From: Spirochaetaceae bacterium
Lineage (GTDB): Bacteria; Spirochaetota; Spirochaetia; Treponematales; Rectinemataceae
Direction: 5' to 3'
NCBI GenBank assembly: GCA_025355995.1
Contig: JANXYQ010000101.1
Coordinates: 1-58,570 of the forward strand
DNA length: 58,570 nt
Part shown: piece after piece, positions 1 through 8,827 of the stretch
How positions within the stretch are numbered: the first letter of the stretch is position 1
How the letters are laid out: each line of letters begins with the position of its first letter
Notes under the pieces: model-generated
What the model was told of the DNA's origin: nothing
What the model saw: only the letters and a program-made list of their open reading frames with translations
Databases searched by the model: none
Translations under genes and position numbers: made by a program

Positions 1-629
1 GTTTCAATCCACGCGCCCGCGAGGGGCGCGACACCCTATGTTTAGTTTCCGGTCAAGTGTTAAGCTGTTTCAATCCACGCGCCCGCGAGGGGCGCGACTT
101 TCGGTAAAGAGGCTGAGCATCCATGTCCAAGGTTTCAATCCACGCGCCCGCGAGGGGCGCGACGCGGATTCCAGTAGAGGACTACCCAACCTTCACGGTT
201 TCAATCCACGCGCCCGCGAGGGGCGCGACGTATGGTCAAGCTCGATGGCGGGACCGGTACCGCGTTTCAATCCACGCGCCCGCGAGGGGCGCGACGGAAG
301 TTGCGGACGTGGTGGATATGGAACCTGACAGTTTCAATCCACGCGCCCGCGAGGGGCGCGACCTTGAAAACGGGAGATGTTGCCTACATGTACGGTGTTT
401 CAATCCACGCGCCCGCGAGGGGCGCGACGAGCGTCCCTTGGCCGCGAGTCCGTAGTCCTCCTCGTTTCAATCCACGCGCCCGCGAGGGGCGCGACTCTGG
501 CAGGTCGTCGTTCGCGATTATCTCCGCCTTGTTTCAATCCACGCGCCCGCGAGGGGCGCGACTTCGAGACCAGTGAGTACATCGGAAGCCAGGTGCAGTT
601 TCAATCCACGCGCCCGCGAGGGGCGCGAC
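1..629 (-). CRISPR. Type I-C CRISPR array (10 repeats, 9 spacers visible)
   Basis: Ten identical 32-nt repeats start at 1, 67, 132, 198, 264, 331, 397, 464, 531 and 598. They begin GTTTCAATCC and end GGGGCGCGAC on the plus strand. Spacers are 33-35 nt. Each repeat carries a perfect 7-bp stem (CGCGCCC / GGGCGCG) around a GCGAG loop. Read on the minus strand, the repeat ends in ATTGAAAC, the usual 3' end of type I-C repeats, so the array is transcribed leftward, away from cas2. The first base of the window is the first base of a repeat, so the array almost certainly continues outside the window and its distal (oldest) end is not seen. There is no repeat degeneration in the visible part. Confidence 0.98.
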
Positions 630-839
630 ACTATTAGTTATATCATATTATATAGAAACGAATTCAATCGGCTCCCGCGCGAACCGGTAATTCCTTCCCT
701 TATATTTTCAAGGAGCGATTAGCTAATTAATTAGGCATCCATACGTTACTGCACGATAGGAGGAAAGAGAATTTGCGTCAGCTTCAGGTTCGCGCCCGAG
801 AGAATCCAAGCAACGCAAAACTGAATTCCAGCTCAGACG
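630..839 (-). promoter_or_regulatory. CRISPR leader
   Basis: This is the 210-nt stretch between the cas2 stop and the first repeat. It holds no plausible gene. The part next to the array is AT-rich, unlike the rest of the locus, and contains a TATAAT box on the minus strand (652-647), 17 nt from the first repeat. I could not find a clear -35 partner. Position and orientation (cas2, leader, leader-proximal repeat) are as in other I-C loci. By this orientation the newest spacer is 563-597. Confidence 0.75.
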
Positions 840-1127
840 CTACACGATCATCGGGCCTTCATGGTCCTGCACGTCCTTCGCGCCGATATGCTCGACTCTT
901 CGGCGCCATTCCGCGCCAAGGAAATAAAAACGCAAACTATCGTGCTCTGGCTCTATCTCGGTAATGAGTTTATCGCGCAACTCGGCCCATTGAGCTGGAT
1001 CGAGAAGGCATTCGAAGACGGAGCACTGTACGCGCTGGCCGAAGTTCTGGCAAATCTTTGCGACTTTTCGCAGCCTTTTCTTTCCATTATCTGTCTGCGC
1101 CACATCGTAACTCACGATGACCATCAT
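840..1127 (-). CDS. cas2: CRISPR-associated endoribonuclease Cas2
   Basis: This 95-residue protein opens with the ferredoxin-like strand and conserved aspartate typical of Cas2 (VIVSYDVAQ, Asp8). It then has a basic helix (KKRLRKVAKICQNFG) and the QCSVFEC strand. Length and order match type I-C Cas2. Cas2 dimers bridge two Cas1 dimers in the spacer-integration complex. The gene is last in the cas operon, 3 nt after cas1, and faces the leader. Two ATG codons are adjacent at the start; either could be used. Confidence 0.96.
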   Translation of the reverse strand: MMVIVSYDVAQTDNGKKRLRKVAKICQNFGQRVQCSVFECLLDPAQWAELRDKLITEIEPEHDSLRFYFLGAEWRRRVEHIGAKDVQDHEGPMIV

Positions 1128-1130
1128 CTT

Positions 1131-2162
1131 TCACTTCCAGAAGAAGGCCGGATAGCCGTCTAGATCGCCGCGGATATGGCGCGCGAGCAACAATGCCTGC
1201 GCGTGCATTGCTATCCCGAGATGCATCTCTTCTCCGATGAAGGGATGCGTAATCGATTCCTGCTTACGCTTCTGATATTCGGCTACGACTATTTTTCGGC
1301 CTTTTTCGTTCAGCAAGACTGCTCCCGATGTCGACACTTCGAAACACTTCGCATCCACTTGCTTGAGGTTTATCAACGACAGCGCCAACCTGTCTCCTAC
1401 GAAGGGTCGGAATTCCTCCATGATATCAAGGGCGAGGCTCATCCTTCCTGGTCTATCGCGATGGAGGAATCCGACGGCCGGATCCAGCCCGGTGGTCTCG
1501 AGGGCGGAGCGCATGTCGTGGTAGGTCATTACGTAGATGAATGACAAAAGGCAATTTACCCGATCGAGCGGCGGTCTCCTATTCCTATCAGCGAAAATAA
1601 ATACCGCCTTTTGCGCGCGTATCAGCTCATTGAAGACCGAATAATACCCTCGAGCCGCATCTCCCTCTATTCCTCGAAGCCTCTCGAGGTCCGTTTCAAT
1701 GAGCGCTTCTTCGATCGAGCGTTTTAGCGCAGCGTTAACGTTTTCGATTTCTTCCGTAGCCACCGCTGATCCATGATCGCGCAGCGCCCGCTGCAGGACG
1801 ACCCTGCAATTGGCTATCTTCGCCGCAATTATCGTGCGCGCGATCGTTACCGAGCGCTGTCTATCTTCGCTGATGCGATACTGCTCGCGGCGCAGGAGTA
1901 CATTCCCGCTCGTCGGCCCCATTACTCGGGCCAAGAACCGCCCATAGAAGCTCAGGTAACTGATCGTTACGCCGTTCTTCACGCAATGCCCCATCAAGCT
2001 TGGGCTAAGGAGAACGTCGCCGAAACAGACGATGGAGTTGATCGCCAGTACAGGAATGCGCAATCTTGTCTCGTCTCCTACCCGTACGACGATCGTTTCG
2101 CCGTCTTTCCTGAGATAGCTTTCCTGAGTCATCACGTACAAGGTGTTGAGGAGTCGCTTCAT
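1131..2162 (-). CDS. cas1: CRISPR-associated integrase Cas1 (type I-C)
   Basis: This 343-residue spacer integrase starts MKRLLNTLYVMTQ, the normal I-C Cas1 N-terminus. The chosen ATG at 2162 overlaps the cas4 stop as ATGA; a longer reading frame would run back into cas4 and is not credible. The metal-binding triad is visible as Glu166 (GIEGDAARGYY), His234 (GFLHRDRPGR) and Asp246 (LALDIMEEFRP). The N-terminal beta domain spans roughly residues 1-90 and the helical catalytic domain the rest. With Cas2 and Cas4 it forms the adaptation module. Confidence 0.97.
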   Translation of the reverse strand: MKRLLNTLYVMTQESYLRKDGETIVVRVGDETRLRIPVLAINSIVCFGDVLLSPSLMGHCVKNGVTISYLSFYGRFLARVMGPTSGNVLLRREQYRISEDRQRSVTIARTIIAAKIANCRVVLQRALRDHGSAVATEEIENVNAALKRSIEEALIETDLERLRGIEGDAARGYYSVFNELIRAQKAVFIFADRNRRPPLDRVNCLLSFIYVMTYHDMRSALETTGLDPAVGFLHRDRPGRMSLALDIMEEFRPFVGDRLALSLINLKQVDAKCFEVSTSGAVLLNEKGRKIVVAEYQKRKQESITHPFIGEEMHLGIAMHAQALLLARHIRGDLDGYPAFFWK

Positions 2163-2788
2163 TCTGCTTTCTCCCTCGTCATTCGCTCGATATAACGATC
2201 GACGCTTTTCCCGCTCCCGAGCTTGCCCGGCATACAGAGCCCGATCAAAGAGCAATGAGGGCATTTCGCCTCGTCGAAATCAGCCTTCGGAGTCCTTCCT
2301 TCGAGCAAAAGACTTATTGCCCTCGCCGCCGCGGCTCGAGTAATGCTCCTAAGATCATCATCCAAGGAAACCGTCTTCCGCCGCTTGGCCTTGCCGTAGA
2401 AAAGCTGAGCCTCGGCAATGGCGACGCCCTTCATCTCCTCGATGCACATCGCTTGGGCGCAGAGCTGTACCTCGTCGGCTCGGTGTCTCTTTGGCCTCCC
2501 CCGCTTGTACTCGATGATGCGTATGCCTCCGTCCTCGCCATACTCCACCGCGTCCGTCATCCCCGTCAGGCCTAGCTCGAGGGACCTTATGGGCATGCCG
2601 AATTCCTTGGACTTCCCGGGCCTCTTCTCGCGCGCGCCCGAGTGAGCCTTCTCGTGGAGGACCCTGCCTTCCATCGTATAGGCATTCTCCGCCCAAGCCT
2701 GTTCCAGATGGATAAGGGCGAACTGACGTTCGCAGAATATTATGTGCTGGAGGGCAGATAGCGGTAATAAATCATTGTCGTCAACCAT
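2159..2788 (-). CDS. cas4: CRISPR-associated exonuclease Cas4
   Basis: This 209-residue RecB-family nuclease trims prespacers and sets PAM and orientation. The four iron-sulfur cysteines are present: Cys19 near the N-terminus and Cys176, Cys179 and Cys185 in CPHCSLIGLC. Nuclease residues are His45, Asp79 and the Glu93-x-Lys95 pair (IIEYKRG). I chose the ATG at 2788 because GGAGGG sits 7 nt upstream; a TTG five codons earlier lacks this spacing. The stop overlaps the cas1 start. The gap to cas7 contains a strong hairpin. Confidence 0.95.
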   Translation of the reverse strand: MVDDNDLLPLSALQHIIFCERQFALIHLEQAWAENAYTMEGRVLHEKAHSGAREKRPGKSKEFGMPIRSLELGLTGMTDAVEYGEDGGIRIIEYKRGRPKRHRADEVQLCAQAMCIEEMKGVAIAEAQLFYGKAKRRKTVSLDDDLRSITRAAAARAISLLLEGRTPKADFDEAKCPHCSLIGLCMPGKLGSGKSVDRYIERMTREKAE

Positions 2789-2813
2789 GGTACTGCCCTC
2801 CAATATTACAGAA

Positions 2814-2847
2814 GGGGGCGCCCAGCCAATCTGGCCGCCGCGCCCCC
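2814..2847 (-). terminator. Hairpin between cas7 and cas4
   Basis: The outer arms GGGGGCGC (2814-2821) and GCGCCCCC (2840-2847) pair perfectly, with an inner CCAG/CTGG helix. On the transcribed strand it is followed by an AU-rich stretch rather than a clean U-tract. It may be a partial terminator, an attenuator or a processing/stability element separating interference genes from adaptation genes. Confidence 0.5.
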
Positions 2848-2876
2848 TGGCCTCGAATAGATGCCGTGTTCGGGTA

Positions 2877-3743
2877 TCAGCTCACTGGTACGACCTTGCG
2901 CGTCTCATCGAGGGCTACGCCGTCGAGCAGGATCTCGTAATCCGAGAAGGCGCGCGCCGGCTCCGCGCTCTTTCGCTTCCAGGTCACGCGCTCGAAAAGC
3001 TCATGAGCAGGCTTGTTGCCGAGAGCTGTTCCATGTTCGAAGATCACGAGACGCCTCGCGCTCATAAGCCCCCGCGCCGCCGAATGATCGTGCTCGAACA
3101 TCTCCTCGAGGGCCTTCCAAAAGAGTTCGAGGTCTTCCTGTCCGAATCCGGTTTGGGCAGCGAGGTGAGCCGAGACGAAGCCATGGGCCCGGTAGAGGCC
3201 ATAGGGTATCGTATACTTGCGGCCCATAGTGCGATTGTCGCCCTCTTGTTTCTCGGCCTCGGCTTCGGTCGCGACAGCCATTCTCGTGATGCTGTGCTCG
3301 AGGGTGACGACCGGCTCCACCGAACGGGCGAAGACGAGTTGGATCGGTCCGCGGACCTGGCCGCAATTATTGGTCTTCAGCGACATGACTGCCCCAAAGG
3401 TTCGAATGTCATAGAAGTTCGCGCACATAAACGCCCGCCCTTTTTCGACCTTGTCCCCGGGTTTTTCCTCATTCACGACACTAGCGTCCGCATAAGCCTC
3501 GCCTTGGGTCCTCGCGAGTACCGCTTTTTCTTTCACGTAGATATCAAAGGGCTTTTCGCAGGATTTGACGAGCTGTACGTAATTCCTTACTTTCCGCTTA
3601 AGGCAGACGTCGGTCACGAGTCCCATGCCCGTCTCCGCGTCGATGCGCGGCAGGTTGCCGGCGTCGGGGTCTCCGTTAGGGTTGCCATCCTGGACATCGA
3701 AGAAGTAGACGAAATCGTAGCGCTTGGCGATGGGGTTGTTCAT
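2877..3743 (-). CDS. cas7: Cascade backbone protein Cas7 (Csd2, type I-C)
   Basis: This 288-residue Cas7/Csd2 forms the multi-copy backbone that coats the crRNA spacer in type I-C Cascade. The N-terminus RYDFVYFFDVQDGNPNGDP is a hallmark of the family, followed by the GLVTDVCLKRKVRNYV helix and the characteristic RGPIQLVFARSVEPV segment. The start at 3743 has AAGGAG at good spacing. The gene lies 11 nt downstream of cas8c and is presumably co-transcribed with it. Confidence 0.96.
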   Translation of the reverse strand: MNNPIAKRYDFVYFFDVQDGNPNGDPDAGNLPRIDAETGMGLVTDVCLKRKVRNYVQLVKSCEKPFDIYVKEKAVLARTQGEAYADASVVNEEKPGDKVEKGRAFMCANFYDIRTFGAVMSLKTNNCGQVRGPIQLVFARSVEPVVTLEHSITRMAVATEAEAEKQEGDNRTMGRKYTIPYGLYRAHGFVSAHLAAQTGFGQEDLELFWKALEEMFEHDHSAARGLMSARRLVIFEHGTALGNKPAHELFERVTWKRKSAEPARAFSDYEILLDGVALDETRKVVPVS

Positions 3744-3754
3744 GGTTATTCTCC

Positions 3755-5521
3755 TTATTTGCTTTCTTTATTCGAGGTGAATAGCGCTTGGCGCTGATGA
3801 TAATAACCGATGGCGAAGCGAGCCTGGTCATCCATAATCAGGTGCCCTGGCATCGAGGTCGGCAGGCCATCGATGATCTCAGCCAAACGCTTTTCAAGAG
3901 AGATCTTGAAGCCTTGGTTCTCGATCTTCGAGAGATGGTGATTCTTCAGCTTGAGCAGCTGAGGGAATACCGCCACGGGATTCGAGGAGGCGGCCCCGTA
4001 GAATCGATCGCGGATGGTCGCGTTGAGCCCCGGGCTCGCGTCCTCCTGGATCTTCTCGAGCACGGCGAAAAGCCGTCCGAGCCTGTAGCCGACATTCGTG
4101 TTCGTTGAGTCGAGTGCCACGGTCATCTCCTTTTCGTTCTTAGGGTTATTTGCACGAAATTTCCGGTTCAAACAGGCTTTCAGGATCGAAGCATGGGGCC
4201 GAGTGACGCCCCGCTCGGCACGGATACGCCGTAGGCATTGGTTCGCGAAGGTCTCCGGGTAGGATGTGCCTTCCAGGACCGATCGTGTGACGTTGCCCGC
4301 GAGGTTGGGCGGGATATCCTCAGACTTCCAGTCGCGGACCGTCGAGCCGAGGAGATACTGTAGGCTCATCCGGCATTGGTCGTAGGGCGGTGCGACGATG
4401 TCGAGGTCCTCAAAGTGCTGCCTCATCCGCGAACAGAACTCCCCGATGCTGCCCTGGTGCCAGAAGCGGACTGAGATACGCGCGGCATTAGGAGCCAACC
4501 CCAGAATATAGAATTGGGTATCCATCTCATCGGGGGGGATGCCCGAGATGAGAGAGAGGAGATTGGCCTTCGCATCGGGGGCATCCGTGTCGGGATCGTC
4601 CTTTTTCTTCCCTGCAGCGAAGAAGAAGGACTTCACGCCTCTCTCGAACTGTGTATCCTGCTTCTGCGCCCAGAAAACAATCGTTGCATCTGAGATTCGA
4701 ATCCGATTCTCATCTTTTTTAAGAAGGGCGTTCAATGCAGTGGTATACGCGAATTCCGCGCTCTTCCCGACGGGGCAGTTGTAAGCCTGTTCCTTGCCAT
4801 AAGAATCATACCCCGAATGTTTTTGGATAGCGACGAGGGACTTCGTGTCCTTGTTGATAGACGTTCGATTATGCTTGCGCGCGATTGGCCCCATCTTGCC
4901 GGTAACGAGACAGATGGCATCCAATGAATCACCAATAGATTCTTCATCGTCTTCGCTTTCATCGGGTATAGAAACTGAATCGGTGATGTATTTTTTCACC
5001 AACGCATCATCAGTGATCGGCCCTGGATTTCCTTCGATTCGGAAAGTCATATTACATCCTGCGATTCTCAGGCACTCGCCAAATTGATCGCAACTGACGA
5101 CTAGAGTCTCTTGCTGTTTTTGAAAGAATCCTTCAATGGCCGCAACTCCGAGAACAGGTTTCAATAAAGCCGATAAATCGGCTATTCGAGTAAGAAATGC
5201 GCCATGCTGCTTCTGCGCAAGCTCTTTATCCTTAAGTTCATCGCTCCGTGCCTGCCCAAGCACATATCCCATATGGTCCCAAAGGATATTTGAAATTTTC
5301 CAAGCGCCTGGCCCAGCCCTACCTTCGCCTCGAGGTACGAGGTATATCTTGCCTTTTCGATTCTCCCCCTCCCTCGTATCCTCTAGCCGAACGAAGTTCC
5401 CTTCCCGGTCAATAACGATCAGGAAGGGAATCTCCTTCCACTCGAAACCCTCGGGGGCTATCCCGCTCGCGGGATCCGCGGCCTTCCTCTGGTAATACTC
5501 GTAGAGAGCCTGAAGTATCAT
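3755..5521 (-). CDS. cas8c: Cascade large subunit Cas8c (Csd1)
   Basis: This 588-residue type I-C large subunit is thought to recognise the PAM and recruit Cas3. It begins MILQALYEYYQRKAADP, typical of Csd1. The ATG at 5521 overlaps the cas5 stop as ATGA, so the longer open frame upstream, which reads through cas5c out of frame, was rejected. Family features include the early strand IPFLIVIDREGNFVRLEDTR and the later segment FYILGLAPNAARISVRFW. In many I-C systems an internal start near the 3' end yields a separate small subunit (Cas11c). I did not pick a specific internal start here, but the region 3755-4150 is where it would lie. Confidence 0.95.
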   Translation of the reverse strand: MILQALYEYYQRKAADPASGIAPEGFEWKEIPFLIVIDREGNFVRLEDTREGENRKGKIYLVPRGEGRAGPGAWKISNILWDHMGYVLGQARSDELKDKELAQKQHGAFLTRIADLSALLKPVLGVAAIEGFFQKQQETLVVSCDQFGECLRIAGCNMTFRIEGNPGPITDDALVKKYITDSVSIPDESEDDEESIGDSLDAICLVTGKMGPIARKHNRTSINKDTKSLVAIQKHSGYDSYGKEQAYNCPVGKSAEFAYTTALNALLKKDENRIRISDATIVFWAQKQDTQFERGVKSFFFAAGKKKDDPDTDAPDAKANLLSLISGIPPDEMDTQFYILGLAPNAARISVRFWHQGSIGEFCSRMRQHFEDLDIVAPPYDQCRMSLQYLLGSTVRDWKSEDIPPNLAGNVTRSVLEGTSYPETFANQCLRRIRAERGVTRPHASILKACLNRKFRANNPKNEKEMTVALDSTNTNVGYRLGRLFAVLEKIQEDASPGLNATIRDRFYGAASSNPVAVFPQLLKLKNHHLSKIENQGFKISLEKRLAEIIDGLPTSMPGHLIMDDQARFAIGYYHQRQALFTSNKESK

Positions 5522-6255
5522 CGCCTTACCTCCTCGGAATCCCAGGGAGGGATGGCCACGACGCCCTTCTGCATGCTCGCGCGGAAGAAGGCCGGTTTTA
5601 TGTTCTCGGGATCGGAGAAATCGAGGTCGTAGAGCATGAAGCCCAGCTCCCGGCTCTCCTCTATCGGCGGCGCTTCCTTGGCGGGATCCTCGACGAGGCG
5701 GTAAGAGCAGGAAAACTCGCGGCAGCCCAGGTAGGGCTGGTTGAAGCACTGTCCCTTGCGCGCCCTGCGCTCGAACATGGCGTTGTACTTACCCGGGTTC
5801 TCGTCCCTGCCGCTCTTCGCCGTCTCCACGCACTCGGCGGCGAAGGCCCGCTCTTCCTCGCCGACAAGATTGTCGGGTAGAGGATTCTTCGTGGGCGAAC
5901 GCTCGGCCGGTGGAATGAACTCGAGTTCGGCATAGAGTCGATACGAGACATCGCGCAGGAATAAGCCTGCCCGCTGCTGGCGATTGTCCTCGACGAAGAG
6001 CCCATCGCTGCGCTCGCTTATCACGGAGCCCACCTCGTTGCGACGCACCGAGGTCCATCGGATAGGCTTGAGGACCTCGATCCTCGTCGGCTTCCACCTG
6101 ATCGCCGGTTTCCAGAAGATGGCCTCGAACACGGCCCGGGTCGCCGATGGGGTGATGAGGTCGTAGCTCACCCGCTCCACCTTCATCTCGGGCCTCGTGA
6201 AGCAGGCGTAGTCGCCCGCCACCTCGAGGCAGAATGCCTTGTTGAAGTATTCCAA
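5518..6255 (-). CDS. cas5c: Cas5c, crRNA-processing endonuclease
   Basis: This 245-residue Cas5d/c-type protein replaces Cas6 in type I-C: it cuts the repeat hairpin and keeps the 5' handle. Recognisable segments are the N-terminal FCLEVAGDYACFTRPEMKVE, the TPSATRAVFEAIFWKP block and the cysteine-bearing YLGCREFSCSY segment. The start is a TTG, supported by a GGAGG ribosome site 5 nt upstream; no ATG is suitably placed. It follows cas3 by 35 nt and overlaps cas8c by 4 nt. Confidence 0.95.
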   Translation of the reverse strand: MEYFNKAFCLEVAGDYACFTRPEMKVERVSYDLITPSATRAVFEAIFWKPAIRWKPTRIEVLKPIRWTSVRRNEVGSVISERSDGLFVEDNRQQRAGLFLRDVSYRLYAELEFIPPAERSPTKNPLPDNLVGEEERAFAAECVETAKSGRDENPGKYNAMFERRARKGQCFNQPYLGCREFSCSYRLVEDPAKEAPPIEESRELGFMLYDLDFSDPENIKPAFFRASMQKGVVAIPPWDSEEVRR

Positions 6256-6290
6256 CCTTACCTCCTTTTATGAACTATGCTCTGCTCCGC

Positions 6291-8615
6291 TTATTGGATC
6301 AGGTCGTAGACGCCGAGCTCCGTCCCCTCGAGCTTGAGGCCGAAGACCTGGTCGTAGAGATGAGAGGACTCCTGCACGTAGAGCCCCTCCATGCCCCTGA
6401 CCTGCCTGATGCTTCCCATGCCCTCGAGGGCGGCGAAGGCCCGGATGGGAATATTCACCGAGAAGCGCTGGAGGCGTCGCATGAGGGCTCTATCAGGATC
6501 TCGCTTCTCGAGCTCCTCGACGAGCTCCATGCTCGATTTCCGCCCTACCCCGGCCTCGCGCCGAGGCTCGAAGTCTACGATGACCGACCTCTGCCCCCCA
6601 TCCTCGATGAGGGAGAATTTAGAAGCCGCCGTCCTGAACTGGATCTTGAGTTCACAGGCGTCGGGGCCGGCGAGGAGGCCCATGATCCCTTTCTCATCGA
6701 AGCTGTTGACCTTGCCGTAGAAGAGCTTGAAGTATTTCGCGTAGAGCTCTGGCTCGAGGCGCGCCGCTTCTTCGGGGTAACAGCGGAGCATCTCGCTCCC
6801 CGCATCCTGCCCCTTGCGCAGGAGGCCTGAGGGGGCGTCCTTAGGCGGTCTAAAAACGACCACACGACCGAGGCCACCCGCTTCGTTGAGCCTGCCCTCG
6901 CGATTGCAGCGGCCCGCGGCCTGAGCGATGGAGTCGAGGCCGGCGAGGGCTCGGTACACGACGGGGAAGTCTATGTCGACACCCGCCTCGACGAGCTGGG
7001 TGCTCACGACTCGCAGGGCGTCGTTGCCGGCCAGTCGGTCCTTGATGGCGGCGACCACTTCGCTACGATGCTCCGGGCACATGAGAGCGGATAGATGCAT
7101 CGAGCCCTCAGGGAGCAGTTCGTAGAGGCTCCGACAGTCCTTGCGCGTGTTGACGATGCAGAGGACCCGGTCGAGGGCGCTAAGCTCTCCGGCGATCTCT
7201 TCCCAGCTCACCGGCTCCTCGCCTTTTGGATGCCTGATGAGCTCGACGCGTCGGAGAGCCGCCGAGAGGGCCGCGGGCTCGTCCACGATCTCCCTTACCA
7301 TCCCCTCGGAGAAGCCGTCCAGGATCGCCTGCCCCGACCCAATCCTCCCCGTTAGGGCTGGTTGAGTAGCTGTGCAGAGGACGAGGGAAGCCCCGAACAG
7401 CGTCGAGAGCCCTTTCAGCGCCGAGACCACGGGTTTCAGATAGTCGGGAGGGAGCATCTGCGCCTCGTCGAAGATGACGACCGAATCGACAAGATTGTGG
7501 AGCTTGCGGCAGGCCGAGCTCCGCGCGGCGAAGAGGGACTCGAAGAACTGCACGTTCGTCGTGACGATGATCGGAGCGTCCCAGTTCTCCGATGCGAGGC
7601 GCGAATGTGGAGTCTCCTTGTCGGGATCGAGGTTGCTATGGTGCTCGATCACAGCATCGTCGCCGAAAACCTCGCGATACTGCTTTGCCGTCTGCTCGAT
7701 GATGCTCGTATAGGGTATGACGACGATGATCCGCCGCTTGCCGTGCTTTAGCGCATGATCGAGGGCGAAGGCCATGCCCGAAAGGGTTTTGCCTCCTCCC
7801 GTCGGGACTGTTAAGGAGAAGACTCCTGGTTTCCAGGCGCCATGGGCACGGCACTGATCGAGGATGCTCGCCCGAATCTGGTTCACGGGCGAAGCCGGCG
7901 CCTGGCGCATTTTCTCGACCATGTAGCTATCGAAACGCCCCTTCAGAGCCTCCAGAGCGAGACTAGAACCGCTCGCGACTCTGGCCGATGCCTTCGCCCC
8001 ATCCATGTAGGTCTCGGTATCGAGGAAATCCGCGTCCACGAGGCAGGAGTAGAGCATCCGTACCCACAAGTGTATCTGCTCGGCCATGAAATCAGCGTTC
8101 CCCTCGCTCAATTCCAGGCGGCCGGGGGTGGAACTCGGCAGATCGGCTTCCAGAAAATCTCTGGGAGGTTTTCCCTCGAAGGCAGCCGCAAGATGGCCCT
8201 CTTCGGCCAGGCGGTCTTTCAAGGCACCGCCCACTCCGATCACGTGGGCCCAGTCCGGCAGCCCCGCGTGGTGCCCCGCGATCAAGTAGCCGAGGGCGCG
8301 GCCGATATCGGGCCCGATCTCGGCGCAGCGATCGGCCGCCCATATTGCTCCGACCACCGAATGGTCGACCCTGCGGGCGCCCCCCTCGCTCTCGTCCGTC
8401 TCGTAACCCGAGGTGGTTCGAATGTAGTCTTGAAAAGCCGGCTTATACTTTCCAAGGTCGTGCCAGAGCCCCGCGACCCGACCCCAGTCGCCATTCCCGA
8501 AGGTCGAGGAGAAACACTCCGCAAGCGCGGCTACGCCCCGGATATGATCTTCGAGCATGTGCGGCTCATCCCAATCGCCATTGGGTTTTTGATGGACGTG
8601 GGCAATATTTTCCAT
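6291..8615 (-). CDS. cas3: Cas3 helicase-nuclease
   Basis: This 774-residue effector has an N-terminal HD nuclease fused to a superfamily 2 helicase; it degrades target DNA after Cascade binding. HD residues are His52-Asp53 (LWHDLGKYKPAF), Asp84-His85 and His115-His116. Helicase motifs are Walker A PTGGGKT (271-277), the DEAQ box (383-386) and motif VI (AGRCNREGR). It is first in the cas operon, and a good sigma-70 promoter lies about 40 nt upstream. The start ATG has only a weak ribosome site. No lesion is visible, so interference should be functional. Confidence 0.97.
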   Translation of the reverse strand: MENIAHVHQKPNGDWDEPHMLEDHIRGVAALAECFSSTFGNGDWGRVAGLWHDLGKYKPAFQDYIRTTSGYETDESEGGARRVDHSVVGAIWAADRCAEIGPDIGRALGYLIAGHHAGLPDWAHVIGVGGALKDRLAEEGHLAAAFEGKPPRDFLEADLPSSTPGRLELSEGNADFMAEQIHLWVRMLYSCLVDADFLDTETYMDGAKASARVASGSSLALEALKGRFDSYMVEKMRQAPASPVNQIRASILDQCRAHGAWKPGVFSLTVPTGGGKTLSGMAFALDHALKHGKRRIIVVIPYTSIIEQTAKQYREVFGDDAVIEHHSNLDPDKETPHSRLASENWDAPIIVTTNVQFFESLFAARSSACRKLHNLVDSVVIFDEAQMLPPDYLKPVVSALKGLSTLFGASLVLCTATQPALTGRIGSGQAILDGFSEGMVREIVDEPAALSAALRRVELIRHPKGEEPVSWEEIAGELSALDRVLCIVNTRKDCRSLYELLPEGSMHLSALMCPEHRSEVVAAIKDRLAGNDALRVVSTQLVEAGVDIDFPVVYRALAGLDSIAQAAGRCNREGRLNEAGGLGRVVVFRPPKDAPSGLLRKGQDAGSEMLRCYPEEAARLEPELYAKYFKLFYGKVNSFDEKGIMGLLAGPDACELKIQFRTAASKFSLIEDGGQRSVIVDFEPRREAGVGRKSSMELVEELEKRDPDRALMRRLQRFSVNIPIRAFAALEGMGSIRQVRGMEGLYVQESSHLYDQVFGLKLEGTELGVYDLIQ

Positions 8616-8650
8616 AATCAGCCTACTTTTGATACTATTTACCTCCGGCG

Positions 8651-8678
8651 ATTATATACCTCCGGCCTACGAGCGCAA
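8651..8678 (-). promoter_or_regulatory. Predicted promoter of the cas operon
   Basis: On the minus strand, TTGCGC (8678-8673) and TATAAT (8656-8651) are separated by 16 nt, upstream of cas3. The -10 box is perfect. It is flanked on both sides by the direct repeat ACCTCCGGC (plus strand 8641-8649 and 8658-8666, 17 nt apart), which could be a regulator site overlapping the promoter. The same -35 hexamer is used in front of the lipoprotein gene at 14498. Confidence 0.6.
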
Positions 8679-8749
8679 CGGAATAGCGCATCGCCCCCTA
8701 CCCCCTCTCCTCCTTCTCATCCGTGTAGCGATCCGACGAATTACCCGGT

Positions 8750-8771
8750 CTTGTAGATGAATGTCTACAAG
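8750..8771. repeat. Perfect 8-bp inverted repeat upstream of gene 8828
   Basis: CTTGTAGA (8750-8757) and TCTACAAG (8764-8771) flank TGAATG. Outer CCCGG/CCGGG bases could extend the pairing imperfectly. It lies between divergent cas3 and the unknown gene at 8828, so it may be an operator or a 5'-leader hairpin of the latter. Confidence 0.5.
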
Positions 8772-8827
8772 CGAGAATCCGGGAACCGTGGTAATAGACC
8801 AGTATCTCAAATCAAGAGGAGGACACT

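Noticed and set aside
38-637. Overlapping open frames through the CRISPR repeats encoding repetitive Arg/Gly/Pro-rich peptides
   Set aside because: They are translations of the repeat in three phases; there is no ribosome site, and the array explains the openness.
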